A stretch of DNA of 6,525 bases from positions 1-6,525 of the forward strand of contig JACCSL010000703.1 of assembly GCA_013812995.1 (NCBI GenBank), given 5' to 3'. Source of the DNA: Ardenticatenales bacterium (lineage in GTDB: Bacteria > Chloroflexota > Anaerolineae > Ardenticatenales > Ardenticatenaceae). Under the pieces are notes generated by a model, which made no database searches, was not told the origin of the DNA, and saw nothing but the letters and a program-made list of their open reading frames with translations. This document shows positions 5,487 through 6,525 of the stretch, in pieces; position 1 is the first letter of the stretch; each line of letters opens with the position of its first letter. The position numbers and the translations under genes are program-made.

Positions 5487-5512
5487 TTCCAGTATATTCT
5501 ATAACTTGTATT

Positions 5513-5541
5513 GGTGGACACTTGGTGGGTTAGTGTGCACC
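5513..5541. repeat. Hairpin ggtggacac / gtgtgcacc
   Basis: The two 9-base arms pair at eight of nine positions (G/G mismatch at 5517/5537) around an 11-base loop. It lies about 30 bases beyond the stop codon of the small minus-strand gene at 5572-5790 and could be its terminator, but no T run follows on that strand. Confidence 0.35.
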
Positions 5542-5571
5542 TTTAGTTTGCGAAACGGCTCGCCTGTTTAC

Positions 5572-5790
5572 TCAACTTTGCTGGATACACACCCGTTCCA
5601 CCTTCTCCCACACAAGCACATGGAGTTTCTGTAATTCGTCCAGATATCCTTTCAGCGGCCCCAGAGCTTCATCCGGTGCCCCCTTCGCAGCAAAGTGACG
5701 TAGCAACTTGATTGTTACATTCCGTGTTCCACTGATATATGTAGCGAGCATTCTGAGGGCTGCCCACTTGTCCAAATTATTTTCGCTCAT
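5572..5790 (-). CDS. Small helical hypothetical protein, 72 residues
   Basis: The chosen ATG at 5790 gives a compact 72-residue protein beginning MSENNLDKWAALRML and ending VERVCIQQS. The frame can be read upstream to a GTG at 5859, but that extension translates the octamer repeat (ALERWSIG) and overlaps the bax1 start, so it is rejected. The sequence is predicted mostly helical, with amphipathic stretches around 8-33 and 41-68 and a GAPDEALGP turn between them (about 37-45). There is no membrane segment and I recognise no domain. It is divergent from bax1, with 58 bases between the two start codons. The only purine stretch before it (GGAACG, about 12 bases upstream) comes from the repeat. 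The length and composition look genuine, but function is unknown. Confidence 0.5.
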   Translation of the reverse strand: MSENNLDKWAALRMLATYISGTRNVTIKLLRHFAAKGAPDEALGPLKGYLDELQKLHVLVWEKVERVCIQQS

Positions 5791-5797
5791 GTTGTTT

Positions 5798-5832
5798 TTC
5801 GTTCCAATGCTCCAACGCTCCAACGCTCCTCC
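5798..5832 (-). repeat. Degenerate octamer tandem repeat, second tract (inverted)
   Basis: Read on the minus strand this is GGAGCGTT, GGAGCGTT, GGAGCATT and GGAACGAA in tandem, preceded by GGA. Positions 5816-5832 are the exact reverse complement of 3310-3326 (17 bases). The tract fills the space between the divergent starts of the 72-residue gene and bax1, so any promoter for either gene must overlap or adjoin it. Confidence 0.75.
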
Positions 5833-5848
5833 ACGAAAGCAGGAAAGT

Positions 5849-6525
5849 ATGCTCCCCACTCCACTGCTCCTCCACCGCTACACGGGCGAAGAACTCGTGC
5901 CCCGGCGGCTGCCCATCAATCGCTCGACACTGGGCATGGCGACGGATGCCATCGTGCTCTTCCTGACCTTGCAGGGCAAAACGCAGGGCGAGGTCGATGA
6001 GGCACTGCGGACGTTGGAGGGCGAGGGCACCGACTACCGCATCCGGCGCGGGCTGGCGCACATTCTGGAAAAACAGTTCAGCACCTTCGAGGTGCGCAGC
6101 CCCATCGAGCCGGTGGACCTGCGCGAGCGACTCTTTAGCCACGCGGCCCTGGACGTGCCCGGCCCGGAGAACAGCGAGGCCGCGCTCCGCGCTGTGGCGC
6201 AGGCACTCACCGAGGAGCGCAGCGAGGTCATCACGGCAGAGATGCTGCGCGCGGGGCTCTACGCGGACCTGGCCAAGAACAAGGTGCTCACCCACTTCGA
6301 GGAGCCGACGCCCGAGGCGCTGCTGCATCGCTACAACCTCGCGCAGGTGCAGGGGGTCTTCTACCGCGCCACGGAGATTGTCATCCATGCCTACCGCAAC
6401 GACCCCGGCGAGTACAAGCTGCTCTTCCGCTACCTGAAACTCTTCCAACTGCTCGCCACCATCGAGGGCGATGTCGAGACGGGTTTTACCATTCGCATCG
6501 ACGGCCCCGCGAGTCTCTTCAGCAA
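5849..6525 (+). CDS. bax1: Bax1/DUF790-family nuclease, N-terminal part (runs off right edge)
   Basis: Starting at ATG 5849, 225 codons run to the window edge without a stop. The sequence shows the DUF790 (COG3372) pattern: MLPTPLLLHRY at the start, RRGLAHILE (66-74), LYADLAKNK followed by LTHFEE (137-152), a conserved HRYNLAQVQGVFYRAT (160-174), YKLLFRYLKLF (189-199) and GFTIRIDGPASLFS (212-225). Family knowledge: Bax1 binds XPB in archaea and, stimulated by it, cuts DNA near single-strand/double-strand junctions. Its nuclease domain lies mainly in the C-terminal half, which is not in view, so catalytic residues cannot be checked. The Shine-Dalgarno AGGAAAG (5841-5847) is very close to the ATG. 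High GC and third-position bias match the helicase gene, supporting co-evolution of the pair, although they are 2.5 kb apart here. A gene name is given by family, not by a species match. Confidence 0.9.
   Translation, partial: MLPTPLLLHRYTGEELVPRRLPINRSTLGMATDAIVLFLTLQGKTQGEVDEALRTLEGEGTDYRIRRGLAHILEKQFSTFEVRSPIEPVDLRERLFSHAALDVPGPENSEAALRAVAQALTEERSEVITAEMLRAGLYADLAKNKVLTHFEEPTPEALLHRYNLAQVQGVFYRATEIVIHAYRNDPGEYKLLFRYLKLFQLLATIEGDVETGFTIRIDGPASLFS

Larger units (their letters stand above)
5082..5571. other. Non-coding stretch with several inverted repeats
   Basis: About 490 bases carry no supported gene. A 72-codon minus-strand frame (5230-5448) and a 60-codon plus-strand frame (5153-5335) both lack ribosome binding sites and look like chance. 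Four inverted repeats are present: a 6-bp stem (5140-5145/5157-5162), the 12-bp pair at 5212/5309, the 15-bp pair at 5421/5472 and an interrupted 9-position stem at 5513-5541. Confidence 0.55.

Noticed and set aside
5572..5859. Longer GTG-started form of the small minus-strand protein
   Set aside because: The extra 23 residues translate the octamer repeat and would overlap the bax1 start codon. The internal ATG at 5790 is more plausible.
5777..6448. 223-codon minus-strand and 146-codon plus-strand frames over bax1
   Set aside because: Both are shadows of the DUF790 reading frame caused by high GC at third codon positions.

Overview
The window looks like a stretch of a GC-rich bacterial chromosome, most likely from the phylum Chloroflexota (Roseiflexus/Chloroflexus-like). 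This is an inference from two things: an archaeal-type XPB helicase together with a Bax1/DUF790 nuclease, and degenerate octamer and heptamer repeats between genes. The two XPB/Bax1 genes are GC-rich with strongly biased third positions. The DNA between and upstream of them is visibly more AT-rich and holds transposon debris, small orphan genes and many inverted repeats, so it reads as accessory sequence.

Layout. (1) Positions 1-770, minus strand: the N-terminal 256 codons of a TnpB, the RNA-guided nuclease of IS200/IS605/IS607-type elements, running off the left edge. (2) 855-1259, minus strand: a small four-helix membrane protein. (3) About 1260-1858 has no convincing gene. It holds short direct repeats, two small hairpins and one exceptional hairpin (1589-1651, 29 of 30 positions paired) inside a larger possible fold (about 1560-1738); its G-U pairs are compatible only with the plus strand. 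(4) 1859-3307, plus strand: a complete XPB/Rad25-type superfamily 2 helicase. (5) 3308-5848 is a 2.5-kb interruption. It contains an octamer-repeat tract, the start of an unknown gene cut by the 3' end of an IS256-family transposase, a lipoprotein gene, a membrane-protein gene, about 490 bases of hairpin-rich non-coding DNA, a 72-residue protein gene, and a second octamer tract in the opposite orientation. (6) 5849-6525, plus strand: the first 225 codons of Bax1, running off the right edge.

How the parts relate. XPB and Bax1 form a helicase-nuclease complex in archaea that unwinds and incises DNA at bubbles or forks, as in nucleotide excision repair, and their genes are usually adjacent. Here they are in the same order and orientation but are separated by mobile and orphan DNA, with inverted octamer tracts sharing a perfect 17-bp core at the two edges. 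The most notable observations are this split pair, the altered RED and Walker A motifs of the helicase, and the long plus-strand hairpin upstream of it.
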